Shown in pieces: positions 7,589 through 15,740 of a stretch of DNA of 41,697 bases. The notes beneath the pieces are model-generated. The model was given only the letters and a program-made list of their open reading frames with translations. It was not told the DNA's origin and ran no database searches. The position numbers and the translations under genes are program-made. Every line of letters starts with the position of its first letter. Position 1 is the first letter of the stretch. Origin of the DNA: JAJDFU01 sp964640855 (GTDB lineage Bacteria > Bacteroidota > Bacteroidia > Chitinophagales > Saprospiraceae). The stretch lies in contig CAZXIX010000030.1 of the NCBI GenBank assembly GCA_964640855.1, positions 1-41,697 of the forward strand, in the 5' to 3' direction.

Positions 7589-8341
7589 ATGAGAACAACA
7601 CCAACGGTCGAAGAACTTGCCAAGATGATAGATCACTCCCTATTGCACCCCACCATGACCGATGCCGATATGGTCAAAGAGTGCCATGTTGCGTTGGAGT
7701 ACAAAGTGGCATCCGTATGCATCAAGCCCTATGCCGTTCCTCTGGCGGTGGATATCCTTCAGGGGTCAGATGTCTTGGTGGGTACGGTAATCGGTTTTCC
7801 CCATGGAAACTCCACCACCAACGTCAAAGTGGAGGAAACCGTACAGGCCTGTAAAGATGGGGCTGTAGAAATCGATATGGTCGTCAACATCGGGAAGGTA
7901 TTGCAGGAAGATTGGAATTATGTGAGAGCAGAGATTGCCGCAGTAAATAAGGCCACCGTAGAGAATGGAGCCATTTTGAAGGTCATTTTTGAAAACGACC
8001 ATTTACCAAAAGATGCATATAAGATCAGACTCTGCGAAATATGCTCTGAGTTGGGTGTAGCCTTTGTCAAGACCAGTACGGGTTATGGTTTTGTAAAAGG
8101 AGCGGATGGCAAGTATAGCTATCAGGGGGCTACGATCAGAGACCTGGAGTTGATGCGAAAGTATTCGGCACCTGAAGTCCAGATCAAAGCGGCCGGAGGT
8201 GTACGTACATTGGACGATCTGTTGAAAGTAAGAGCGCTTGGCGTGACCCGCATCGGGGCTACCGCGACCGTATCAATCCTTCAGGAGGCCAGGAATCGAT
8301 TCGGTGAAGGGGCTGACGAGAATGTTGAAATTGAGGATTAA
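7589..8341 (+). CDS. deoC: Deoxyribose-phosphate aldolase family (DeoC)
   Basis: 250 residues with the class I DeoC signatures: MIDHSLLHPT near the N-terminus, GTVIGFPHG (~65-73), EIDMVVNIG with Asp96, the Schiff-base lysine Lys161 in FVKTSTGY, and the second catalytic lysine Lys200 in IKAAGGVRT. The family cleaves 2-deoxyribose-5-phosphate to acetaldehyde and glyceraldehyde-3-phosphate. Here it sits between a GntR regulator and a PfkB kinase, not with nucleoside phosphorylases, so the in vivo substrate may be a different phosphorylated deoxysugar. All catalytic residues are present. Confidence 0.93.
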   Translation: MRTTPTVEELAKMIDHSLLHPTMTDADMVKECHVALEYKVASVCIKPYAVPLAVDILQGSDVLVGTVIGFPHGNSTTNVKVEETVQACKDGAVEIDMVVNIGKVLQEDWNYVRAEIAAVNKATVENGAILKVIFENDHLPKDAYKIRLCEICSELGVAFVKTSTGYGFVKGADGKYSYQGATIRDLELMRKYSAPEVQIKAAGGVRTLDDLLKVRALGVTRIGATATVSILQEARNRFGEGADENVEIED

Positions 8342-8362
8342 CCAAGCGGCTATTAATCAGGC

Positions 8363-9484
8363 ATGGTGAAAGAATCGCAGTTGATCCAAGGGGTTTTGGA
8401 GAAGCTTCCCTCCCTGAATACCGGTTTTTCCGCTGTGGTCGGGCTGGATGGCTACGTCGACAAAATCCAGCGTCCCGTTCAATTTCAAAAACAAGAAGGA
8501 CCTGCTTTTTATCCTACCTTGACCGAATTCGGCCAAAGAATTGTCAAGGCTTCCCATATGAGTACCCAAGTGGAACTCTGGACCCAACAAACCAAATTGG
8601 GGGGAAATGCACCTATCATGGCCAATGCCCTGGCTGCTTTGGAGATCAGGAATGCCTGCCTGGGTACCTTCGGACATCCCACCATACATCCGATTTTCGA
8701 GCACATGCATGCGGATTGCGAATTGATTTCCGTTGGGATGCCCGCTGAGACCAATGCCCTGGAGTTCGATGACGGCAAACTCATCCTTTCCGAATTGACG
8801 ACCTTCTCGAATCTGGACTGGAAAAGGATAAAAGAACTCATCGACCTGGAATCCGTCCGGAAAAAAGTGGCGGATGCAAGCCTGGTTGCCTTGGTGGACT
8901 GGTGCAATCTGCCCCATGCTACCTCCATCTGGAAAGGTATTCTTGAGGATCTGATCACGGCTTGCCCCCAGAAAGAATGGCACTTCTTTTTTGACCTTGC
9001 CGATCCGTCTAAAAAAGGGAAAAAAGAAATAGAGCAGGTGCTAAGCCTCTTGCGAGAATTTATGCCCTACGGTGAGGTTATCTTGGGGCTTAATGAAAAT
9101 GAAACCCAAGTATTAGCCCGCCTTCTGGGACACTCAAAGCGGGATGACGCCCTGGAGCCTTTAGGCAAATGCCTTTTTGAACGTTTAAAAATAGACCGCT
9201 TGGTTGTACATCCTGTTGAAAGGGCTCTCGTTTTCGAAGAGAAAGGCATCTATTCGGTGGAGGGGCGCCTGGTAGAAAAGCCTTTGGTCACTACGGGAGC
9301 CGGCGACAACTTTAATGCCGGTTTCGTACTCGGACTTTTGCACCGGTTTCCCATCGAAGAATGCCTGGTCCTGGCCACTGCTGCCTCGGGCTTTTACGTT
9401 GAGCATGGCAAGAGTGCTTCCCAACAGGATCTTTGCGGGTATTTAGCCAAATGGCAAAAGGAGTTGACTGAAGTAAATCCATGA
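8363..9484 (+). CDS. PfkB-family carbohydrate kinase (divergent)
   Basis: 373 residues, longer than the usual ~300-330. It has the ribokinase fold landmarks: a glycine-rich KLGGNAPIMANALAAL segment (~76-91) for substrate binding and the C-terminal TTGAGDNFNAGF anion hole with catalytic Asp315. A NENE motif (~243) resembles the N-x-x-E metal-binding motif. It presumably phosphorylates the sugar that the DeoC-type aldolase next cleaves, as deoxyribokinase or IolC do. It starts 21 bases after deoC and overlaps the dehydrogenase by four bases (ATGA). Specificity is unknown. Confidence 0.85.
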   Translation: MVKESQLIQGVLEKLPSLNTGFSAVVGLDGYVDKIQRPVQFQKQEGPAFYPTLTEFGQRIVKASHMSTQVELWTQQTKLGGNAPIMANALAALEIRNACLGTFGHPTIHPIFEHMHADCELISVGMPAETNALEFDDGKLILSELTTFSNLDWKRIKELIDLESVRKKVADASLVALVDWCNLPHATSIWKGILEDLITACPQKEWHFFFDLADPSKKGKKEIEQVLSLLREFMPYGEVILGLNENETQVLARLLGHSKRDDALEPLGKCLFERLKIDRLVVHPVERALVFEEKGIYSVEGRLVEKPLVTTGAGDNFNAGFVLGLLHRFPIEECLVLATAASGFYVEHGKSASQQDLCGYLAKWQKELTEVNP

Positions 9485-10629
9485 AAAAAATCAGAGTAGG
9501 TGTAGCCGGTCTGGGATTTATTGGCCCCGTCCACCTGGAAGCATTGCGGAGAATTCCGGGGGTGGAAGTGGTTTCGGTTTATCACTACAAAGAGGACGTC
9601 GCCCAAAAAGCAGAACAAATAGGCGTAAAGTCGTATTACCTGGATTATGATGCCTTCTTGAAACACGATAATCTGGATTGCGTCCACATCTGTACGCCTA
9701 ATGTCGTCCATTTTGAAATGTGCCGAAAAGCTTTGCAGGCAGGCCTTCATGTGGTTTGTGAAAAACCCTTAACCACTACCATTGAAGAAGCTGAGAAATT
9801 GGTAGCACTGGCCCGGCAGCAAGATCGGATACATGCGGTCCATTTCAATTTGCGCTATTATCCGATCGTCCGGCAAATGAAAGTGATGCGGGAAAAGGGA
9901 GAACTGGGCAAAATCCATGGTATTCTGGGATCGTACCTGCAAGACTGGCTGTTCTACGAAACGGATTACAACTGGCGTCTGGAGCCGGAGCAATCCGGCG
10001 AATCCAGGGCCATTGCCGATATCGGATCCCACCTTATGGACCTTTTGGAGTATGTTTCCGGACTGAGGATCACCGAGGTCATGGCTGATTTCGACATTGT
10101 CCACAAAAAGCGCAAAAAGCCTTTGCGGCCCGTGGAAACCTACTCCGGTAAGCTATTGAAGCCTGAAGATTACGAAGACCAACCCGTCCACACGGAAGAC
10201 AACGCCAATGTATTGCTTCGTTTCGACAATGGCCACAAGGGTGTCATAAGCGTGAGCCAAGTAGCTGCGGGCCGGAAGAACCGGGCGGCCATCGAAATAT
10301 CGGCCTCCAAGCTCAGCCTTGCCTGGGAATCCGAAAAACCCAATGAGCTATGGATCGGGAAACGGAATACGGTCAATGGTCTTCTGTTGCGAGACCCCAG
10401 TCTGTTCCATCCGGAGGCAAGGGGCATCATATCCTACCCCGGCGGACATAATGAAGGCTTTGCTGATACCTCAAAACAGTTGTTTTCGGAAGTCTATGAA
10501 GCGGTCCGAAACAGCAAGCCCCAGAGCGAATGGGGATTCCCGGATTTTTCAGACGGACTGAGGGAACTGCGGCTTTGCGAGGCCATCCTGAAAAGCCATC
10601 GAGAACAGAAATGGTCAAGGGTCGAATAA
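9481..10629 (+). CDS. Gfo/Idh/MocA-family oxidoreductase
   Basis: 382 residues. The N-terminal Rossmann domain shows GVAGLGFIGPVH (residues 7-18), CTPNVVH (~71-77) and the family-defining EKP at 94-96 whose lysine is catalytic. The rest is the usual alpha/beta substrate domain, with a GSHLMDLLEY stretch (~182) carrying the expected histidine. Members oxidise or reduce sugars and inositols with NAD(P). It is translationally coupled to the kinase by an ATGA overlap and closes the operon; repeat copy 2 starts 17 bases later. It is probably the entry or interconverting dehydrogenase of this pathway. Confidence 0.88.
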   Translation: MKKIRVGVAGLGFIGPVHLEALRRIPGVEVVSVYHYKEDVAQKAEQIGVKSYYLDYDAFLKHDNLDCVHICTPNVVHFEMCRKALQAGLHVVCEKPLTTTIEEAEKLVALARQQDRIHAVHFNLRYYPIVRQMKVMREKGELGKIHGILGSYLQDWLFYETDYNWRLEPEQSGESRAIADIGSHLMDLLEYVSGLRITEVMADFDIVHKKRKKPLRPVETYSGKLLKPEDYEDQPVHTEDNANVLLRFDNGHKGVISVSQVAAGRKNRAAIEISASKLSLAWESEKPNELWIGKRNTVNGLLLRDPSLFHPEARGIISYPGGHNEGFADTSKQLFSEVYEAVRNSKPQSEWGFPDFSDGLRELRLCEAILKSHREQKWSRVE

Positions 10630-10646
10630 AATATTCGAACACCAAA

Positions 10647-10768
10647 CATTCGAACAAGGAATTTAGAAGCAGGGGAGTCTGCTGGGATTTGTGATGAAAC
10701 AATCTATAAAAGCAAAAAATCCATCATTTCCACTTCCCCACTTCGCTATTCATGTATTCGATGGTTCG
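10647..10768. repeat. Palindromic intergenic repeat, copy 2 (~122 nt)
   Basis: Second copy of the element at 5661-5783, same orientation, with scattered substitutions and a few indels in the loop. It is preceded by a partial extra unit ATTCGAACA at 10633-10641. The two arms again pair (GAAGCAGGGGAG with CTTCCCCACTTC). It lies between the dehydrogenase stop and a bidirectional terminator. Confidence 0.8.
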
Positions 10769-10786
10769 CTATTCCTCTGTTCCAAC

Positions 10787-10818
10787 AAAAAAGCCGCTCC
10801 AAAAGAGGCGGCTTTTTT
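10787..10818. terminator. Bidirectional intrinsic terminator
   Basis: AAAAAAGCCGC (10787-10797) pairs with GCGGCTTTTTT (10808-10818) around a short loop. A T-run follows the stem on both strands, so it can end the sugar operon on + and the tRNA transcript on -. Confidence 0.85.
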
Positions 10819-10824
10819 GTTGGG

Positions 10825-10898
10825 TGGTCCCACCTGGGCTCGAACCAGGGACCCTCTGATTATGAGTCAGATGCTCTAACCAACTGAGCTATGGGACC
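10825..10898 (-). tRNA. tRNA with CAT anticodon (elongator Met or Ile2)
   Basis: The minus strand gives a 74-nt cloverleaf: acceptor GGTCCCA/TGGGACC, discriminator A, D-arm with GCTCAGTTGGTTAGAGC, anticodon stem TCTGA/TCAGA around CTCATAA (anticodon CAT), and T-arm CCTGGTTCGAGCCCAGG. No CCA is encoded. It is not the initiator, since it lacks the three G-C pairs of the initiator anticodon stem. Elongator Met and lysidine-modified Ile2 share this anticodon and I cannot separate them here. Confidence 0.95.
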
Positions 10899-10908
10899 GA
10901 AAGATGTG

Positions 10909-10939
10909 CAAAGATAACTTTTGGCAACGGATGTAGCAA
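10909..10939 (-). promoter_or_regulatory. Promoter of the tRNA(CAT) gene
   Basis: On the minus strand, TTG (10939-10937), a 20-nt spacer and TATCTTTG (10916-10909) match the Bacteroidota -33/-7 pattern TTG-N20-TAnnTTTG. The -7 box ends 10 bases before the tRNA. The tRNA-Asn promoter at the far end of the window has the same spacing. Confidence 0.8.
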
Positions 10940-11050
10940 GCGAGGGTTATGCACCGAACTCCGGGATGGATTATCCTTTTTCTGTAGCTCGGAGGTCTCT
11001 TCACGCTGGATTCACGCTGGCAAGAGATATTGGGAGAAAATTTGAACACC

Positions 11051-11842
11051 ATGAGAACTATCCACACAATCCTTATCCTTTCGCTGCTTTCCGCAGTTTT
11101 AGTTCCCAATTCTGCCCTGGCCCAGCCCCCGAAGGAAGTCGTCGATCATTTCAAGGCGATCTTTTTCTGTAAAAAGAAGGCTGACCTGAGCGATGAAGCC
11201 TTTAAGAGTTGGGTATTGGACACGCATGTGCCTATGGTAAAAAGTATGCCCGGTGTCAAAGGATATGTCCAGAATTTCGTCCTCGAAAAACCGGACGGAT
11301 TCCCTTACGATCTGGTCGTTGAGCTTTGGTTTGACAATGAGGCCGATTATGCTGCTGCTTATGACTCGGAGGCCGGTAAAATGGCTGTCGCTGATGTACC
11401 GAATGGCTTGTCCGAATTCCCCGTTTCAATCCCTGTCTATGAGGTGCCCATTCGGGATGCCCCCATGCCGGAAGAAGTCCACCAGAGTAAGTTTAAAGGC
11501 ATGTGGGTCGCCAATCACAATCCGGAATTGGACTACCGCGATTACCAGTTGGGGCAACTCATGACTTACTCTCCCCTCGCCAAACGTTTCCCGGGCATGG
11601 AAGGCTACACCCTGAACTTTAACCGGACACCGGAAGACCCCGAAAAGGTTTACTCTCTTGTAGTCAATACCTGGTTTGACAGCCAGGAGGCTATGATGCG
11701 ATCCTTCAGCAGCAGATCGGATATGATGTCCCGGCTGAAAGAAAAACAAAAGGTCCTTCTGGAGAATCAGGCCGTCATGATCCCTGTCCAGGAATACGTA
11801 TTGGTACGACCTCCCAGCTACCAGGGTGACTTGACCGAATAA
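11051..11842 (+). CDS. Secreted protein with tandem EthD-like (dimeric alpha-beta barrel) domains
   Basis: 263 residues from the ATG at 11051, which puts a clean signal peptide first (MRTIHTILILSLL ... NSALAQ, cleavage near residue 25); the ORF opens at 11030 but those extra residues are not needed. Two related halves follow: residues ~28-135 (FFCKKKADLSDEAFKSWVLDTHVPMVKSMPGVKGYVQNF) and ~145-250 (the LAKRFPGMEGYTLNF and WFDSQEAM segments), both like the EthD ferredoxin-like fold. The EthD family is small and functionally vague. It is isolated and converges on the SARP-type gene with seven bases between stops. Confidence 0.75.
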   Translation: MRTIHTILILSLLSAVLVPNSALAQPPKEVVDHFKAIFFCKKKADLSDEAFKSWVLDTHVPMVKSMPGVKGYVQNFVLEKPDGFPYDLVVELWFDNEADYAAAYDSEAGKMAVADVPNGLSEFPVSIPVYEVPIRDAPMPEEVHQSKFKGMWVANHNPELDYRDYQLGQLMTYSPLAKRFPGMEGYTLNFNRTPEDPEKVYSLVVNTWFDSQEAMMRSFSSRSDMMSRLKEKQKVLLENQAVMIPVQEYVLVRPPSYQGDLTE

Positions 11843-11849
11843 CGCAGGT

Positions 11850-13976
11850 TTAATCCGGACCGAATACGGCCTGCAGAAGAGAATCGAAGCGGGGATGGCC
11901 GTGCAGGGACTTGAATTCCGGTTGTACTTTCAACCACAAATAGTCGGACAACTGATCGGGCAAGTACTTCTCCAGCAAATCCAGAGCCCGGTCGGTTCGT
12001 CCGGCTACCTGCTGATACAAAGCCATGAAATAGGGATACCCTTTTTTCCCTTTTTCATTTTGCTCTTCCATCTCCCGGTACAGTCGCTCTGCGTTGGCTA
12101 TATCGCCGGCTGCCAGGTAGGCCAGCGCCAGGCGGCCTACCACGAAATACAGCCGCTGGCCGGTTTCTTTCAGGAAAGCTTCGCCCAATTCGATGGCTTC
12201 CTCCGGCCGGCCATCCCGGATCAGGACCCAGATCAGATCCGTCATGCTGCTGTGTTTCTCCGGCATTTGCAACAAGATGGTCCGGCAAATGCGTTCGCAT
12301 TCTTCATACCTTCCCGTCAGCAGAAAGATCTCGGAAAGCATGGATCGGTGCAGCACATGATTCGGGTTCTTGATCATGCCCTCCTGAGCGATCGCATAAG
12401 CCTCTTTGAAGCGCTCCTGCATCATGAGGAGATGCGTGTATCCGGAAAAACAAAAGGAAGTATCCGTTGGCTGCAGGATCGCATGCTGAAAATCGCGCTC
12501 GGCAGCCGAAAGATTCCATTGCCACATATGGAACCAGGCAGAAATCCCGCTGACGTCAAATCGGAGCTGACTGTCCTCGGAAGCTTTTTGGATGGCTCGA
12601 TAAAAGTCTTCTTCCACGTCACGCACCCGCAAATGACCCCACCAACTTGCAAAAGAACCGTACATGGCCGCTAAGCCCAGGTAGGCGCGATGGAAATGGG
12701 GGGTAATCCGGACCGCCTGTTGAAAGCATTTTTGGGCCTCCCAAGTCGCTTCCGGATTCCCCCGAAGATAGATGGACCAGCCCTGCAAATACAGTTGGTA
12801 GGCTTCCGGAGAGGGTATGTCGGCCGCCCTTGATGGAGGGATTAACGCCAACTTTTGTTTCAGCCCCTCCAATGTGCTCCGGACTGTCTTTTGCTGGATG
12901 GAATACAAGTCATTCAGGTTGCCATCAAAGGTTTTGGACCACACAACCCGTTCGGCTTTTACCTGCACCAGTTGCATAGAAATGCTTAGCCGGTCGGCAA
13001 ACTGTTGAATGGTGCCGTACAAGAGGTATTCGACCGCCAGTTGTTCGGCAATTTGAGGGATTTTCAGGTCCCACGCCGCGTAGGAAAGAACAGAGAGCGA
13101 AGGAGTGACCTCCAGTTTTTCAAAAACACTCAGCTCCGCAATCAAATCCTCAAGCAATCCCTGTGAAAGATAAGGATTGGATAATTGACCCAGGTTTCGC
13201 AGGGGAAGAGCCGCCAACCGGATGGTGCCGGGGCCTTTTGCCGTCGACTCTAACCATCGCTGCTGTTCTTGCCTCCACTGTCTGATTTGATCTGCATTCC
13301 ATCCCGCTTTTCCGAGCCAGTTCTCCGCTTCCCGGGGCTTTCTCAGAAAAAAACAGGCCTCTGCCAGGCTTTCATAGCCCCAATTATCGGGCTCATCCCA
13401 CTGGGCCAAATAGCGGATGGCCAGTTGCTCTACCTGACTCCAGTTCTTTTTTTCCCGCTCTCGATCCAAAGCTTGGGAGAAGGCACGCACGGCATCGTAG
13501 TGAAGGCTGGCTCTGAATTGCTCCAACCAATCGGCCAGGAATTCTTCCTCATAAAAAGACAATCCCGGCAGAGCCTCAATTCGCCCGGCCGGCAAAGCGA
13601 TCAGCTGATCTGCGAGCCCGGACTGAAAGGCCGACAGATCGGTGGTGATTTCCAGCTCGGGGTTGATGGCGATCTGACGGCGATCGGAGTGGAAAAGACT
13701 TGGAATGCCCGCCGCCTTCAGTTGCTTCCGAAGCTGATAAAATACCTGGCGTAGATTTTCCAGGCCCGCTTCCCGTCTGTGATCCGGCCAGAGGAGGCTG
13801 GCTAAATACTCCCTGCGGTGATTGCTTCTCTGGTAGTAAAAATGCTCGGCCAGCAGGAAGAATAACAACGCCTTGGCCTTGAATATACGTATCGGGGGCA
13901 AGGCTTTATCATTTACCCGTATTTCCTCCTTGTTCAGCAGGTAACAAACTATCTGAGGCGAGGCCGGGTCAAGCAC
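11850..13976 (-). CDS. SARP-type transcriptional regulator with BTAD, FlgO/TolB-like and TPR domains
   Basis: 708 residues from a GTG start. Residues ~1-105 fit an OmpR/SARP winged helix (AKALLFFLLAEHF, REYLASLLWPD, ENLRQVFYQLRKQL), ~110-245 a bacterial transcriptional activator domain, ~253-375 a FlgO/TolB-N-like domain (LAALPLRNLG, YLSQGLLEDLIAEL, VEYLLYGTI) and ~390-700 TPR repeats. This matches cytosolic CadC- or adenylate-cyclase-associated regulators in which TPRs gather input. Upstream in frame there is no ATG before a TGA, so GTG at 13976 is the best start. A hairpin terminator lies 26 bases upstream. Target genes are unknown. Confidence 0.78.
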   Translation of the reverse strand: MLDPASPQIVCYLLNKEEIRVNDKALPPIRIFKAKALLFFLLAEHFYYQRSNHRREYLASLLWPDHRREAGLENLRQVFYQLRKQLKAAGIPSLFHSDRRQIAINPELEITTDLSAFQSGLADQLIALPAGRIEALPGLSFYEEEFLADWLEQFRASLHYDAVRAFSQALDREREKKNWSQVEQLAIRYLAQWDEPDNWGYESLAEACFFLRKPREAENWLGKAGWNADQIRQWRQEQQRWLESTAKGPGTIRLAALPLRNLGQLSNPYLSQGLLEDLIAELSVFEKLEVTPSLSVLSYAAWDLKIPQIAEQLAVEYLLYGTIQQFADRLSISMQLVQVKAERVVWSKTFDGNLNDLYSIQQKTVRSTLEGLKQKLALIPPSRAADIPSPEAYQLYLQGWSIYLRGNPEATWEAQKCFQQAVRITPHFHRAYLGLAAMYGSFASWWGHLRVRDVEEDFYRAIQKASEDSQLRFDVSGISAWFHMWQWNLSAAERDFQHAILQPTDTSFCFSGYTHLLMMQERFKEAYAIAQEGMIKNPNHVLHRSMLSEIFLLTGRYEECERICRTILLQMPEKHSSMTDLIWVLIRDGRPEEAIELGEAFLKETGQRLYFVVGRLALAYLAAGDIANAERLYREMEEQNEKGKKGYPYFMALYQQVAGRTDRALDLLEKYLPDQLSDYLWLKVQPEFKSLHGHPRFDSLLQAVFGPD

Positions 13977-14001
13977 TTGAGGATCTTTTTTTACTATTTC
14001 T

Positions 14002-14047
14002 AAAAAACAGGTGACCCTTCCTCCGGTTCATACTCCCGAAGGAAGGG
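14002..14047 (-). terminator. Intrinsic terminator downstream of the MscS gene
   Basis: On the minus strand CCCTTCCTTCGG (14047-14036) pairs fully with CCGGAGGAAGGG (14026-14015), with one T-G wobble, and a six-T run follows at 14007-14002. It lies between the mscS-like gene and the SARP gene and would separate their transcripts, or act as a leader attenuator of the latter. Confidence 0.7.
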
Positions 14048-14182
14048 CCTTTAAGAGATTTGTCAGCAGGATCAACCCGGGCATCGCCCATTTTTCCCTG
14101 AGCCTCAGCAATAAAAACTTTACTTCAAATCATCTGAAATGGGCGTGCAAAGACAAGGGGTGCTGACTGGACATCCAGTCTT

Positions 14183-15001
14183 CTAGCTCTCGGAGCGGAA
14201 GAGGTGGACATCCATCTGAGGAAAAGGGATGCCGACACCCGCCTTGTCGAATTCTTTTTTGACCTGTTCTTGCATGTGAAAATAAATACCCCAGTAGTGT
14301 TCCGTTTTGCACCACACCCGTACGGCGAAGTTGACCGAACTATCGCCCAATTCCTTGACCAGAATGTCATATCCTTTATCAAGCAGAACGTTGGGCGTAT
14401 TTTGGATAATCTGGTCCAGTACGCTCCGGGCCTTGTCAATATCGTCGTTGTATCCTATCCCAAAAGTCATATCCACCTTGCGTTCCTCCGGGGAGGTGAG
14501 GTTTTCGATGGGCCCGGAGGTGATGGCGCCATTGGGGATGATGATGATCCGGTTGTCGAGGGTGGTAAGAAGAGTATGGAAAACCTGAATTTCCTTGACC
14601 GTGCCGGAGTAACCCTGCGTAACGATAAAGTCTCCCACCCGAAAGGGCTTGAAGACCAGGATCAGGATACCGCTGGCGAAGTGCCCGAGATTACCCTGCA
14701 AAGCCAGGCCGATAGCAAAGGCCAGGGCACTGAAAATAGCGATGAAAGAGGTGGTCTCAATGCCGAACATACCGGCCACTGTGAGCAATACCAGCACCTT
14801 GAGACCCACGTTCAACATCGAAGCCAGGAAGGGTCGAATGGTCGGGTCAAGGTTTCGCCTTTCCATGGCTCTTTTTGCCAATCGCGTCAACCAGCCGGCT
14901 AGCCAGAAACCGATGATGAGGGTGAGAAGGGCACCGACGACCTGAAGGCCGTAATCCACCACAAATTGCTGCAGTGAATCTAAAATTTGCTGGACATCCA
15001 T
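14183..15001 (-). CDS. Small-conductance mechanosensitive channel (MscS family)
   Basis: 272 residues, the size of the E. coli-type MscS. Three N-terminal membrane helices (~18-42, ~60-80, ~84-115) precede the conserved pore region (SALAFAIGLALQGNLGHFASGILILVFKPFRVGDFI in segments) and the NGAITSGPIENLT motif of the beta domain; the C-terminal half is the cytoplasmic cage. The channel opens under membrane tension to release solutes on osmotic downshock. A short hairpin (14165-14180) follows the stop, and the stronger terminator is further on. Confidence 0.93.
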   Translation of the reverse strand: MDVQQILDSLQQFVVDYGLQVVGALLTLIIGFWLAGWLTRLAKRAMERRNLDPTIRPFLASMLNVGLKVLVLLTVAGMFGIETTSFIAIFSALAFAIGLALQGNLGHFASGILILVFKPFRVGDFIVTQGYSGTVKEIQVFHTLLTTLDNRIIIIPNGAITSGPIENLTSPEERKVDMTFGIGYNDDIDKARSVLDQIIQNTPNVLLDKGYDILVKELGDSSVNFAVRVWCKTEHYWGIYFHMQEQVKKEFDKAGVGIPFPQMDVHLFRSES

Positions 15002-15098
15002 TGTTTTCGGATTTTAGAGAGTTATGGATAAGGACCGAAAATAAACGCCTTCTCCATCATTTTAAACTTGAATACATAAAAAATGCTTTAAATCTAGG

Positions 15099-15584
15099 AT
15101 GAGGTCACTCAAAAAGAAATACGTATCCCGGGAGGAAGCCCTGAAACGGCTGCAGAAATACTGTGCCTATCAGGAAAGATGCCACCAGGAGGTGCGGAAT
15201 AAGCTGGCAAACTGGGGATTGTTCGGAGAATATGCCGACGAAGTCACCTCCGAACTCGTGCTGGAAGGATTTTTAAACGAGGAACGATATGCCAGGGCCT
15301 ATGCCAGAGGAAAATTCCGAATGAAGGGCCGCGGAAGACGCCGAATCGAATACGAGCTCAAGCAAAAAGGCATCAATGCCTATTGCATCCGGAAAGCCAT
15401 GGAAGAAATTGAACCCGAAGCCTACCGGCAGTCGCTCGAAACTCAGCTCAACCGCAAAAACCGGGACCTCAGAGCAAAAGATCTGTGGGAAAGACGGGAC
15501 AAACTAAAGGCCTTCGGCTACCGGCAGGGCTTCGAAACGGAGTTGATCCATGAAATGGTGGAGCAAATTCTTGGAAATGGCTGA
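15099..15584 (+). CDS. recX: Regulatory protein RecX
   Basis: 161 residues of three-helix RecX repeats: EALKRLQKYCAYQERCHQEVRNKL, EVTSELVLEGFLNEERYARAYARGKF and the GRGRRRIEYELKQKGI region, read in short segments, are the family signature. RecX binds RecA filaments and inhibits recombinase and coprotease activity. In many bacteria it follows recA; here it stands alone, divergent from the MscS gene and convergent with nadB. The start at 15099 is followed by a basic N-terminus (RSLKKKY). Confidence 0.92.
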   Translation: MRSLKKKYVSREEALKRLQKYCAYQERCHQEVRNKLANWGLFGEYADEVTSELVLEGFLNEERYARAYARGKFRMKGRGRRRIEYELKQKGINAYCIRKAMEEIEPEAYRQSLETQLNRKNRDLRAKDLWERRDKLKAFGYRQGFETELIHEMVEQILGNG

Positions 15585-15740
15585 CCCCGGTTGAGCAAGA
15601 AGCAGGCAGCCGCTCCACGCGATCCGTAAGTGAAAAACAGCTTGCATTCAAATGGCGGGATATTTTCATTCTCTCCGCCAACCTCCCGCAGACCACTTGC
15701 CTCCGCCCGGTTAGCAGCTGCGTCGATGGGAAGTACTGCC

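Noticed and set aside
14165..14180. GACTGG-ACAT-CCAGTC hairpin just after the mscS-like stop as its terminator
   Set aside because: Only six base pairs and no T-run follows on the minus strand; the longer hairpin at 14015-14047 followed by T6 is a better terminator.
15585..15740. Possible small gene between recX and nadB
   Set aside because: Only short overlapping frames (for example 15469-15696 minus) that run into recX; no motif or start signal.
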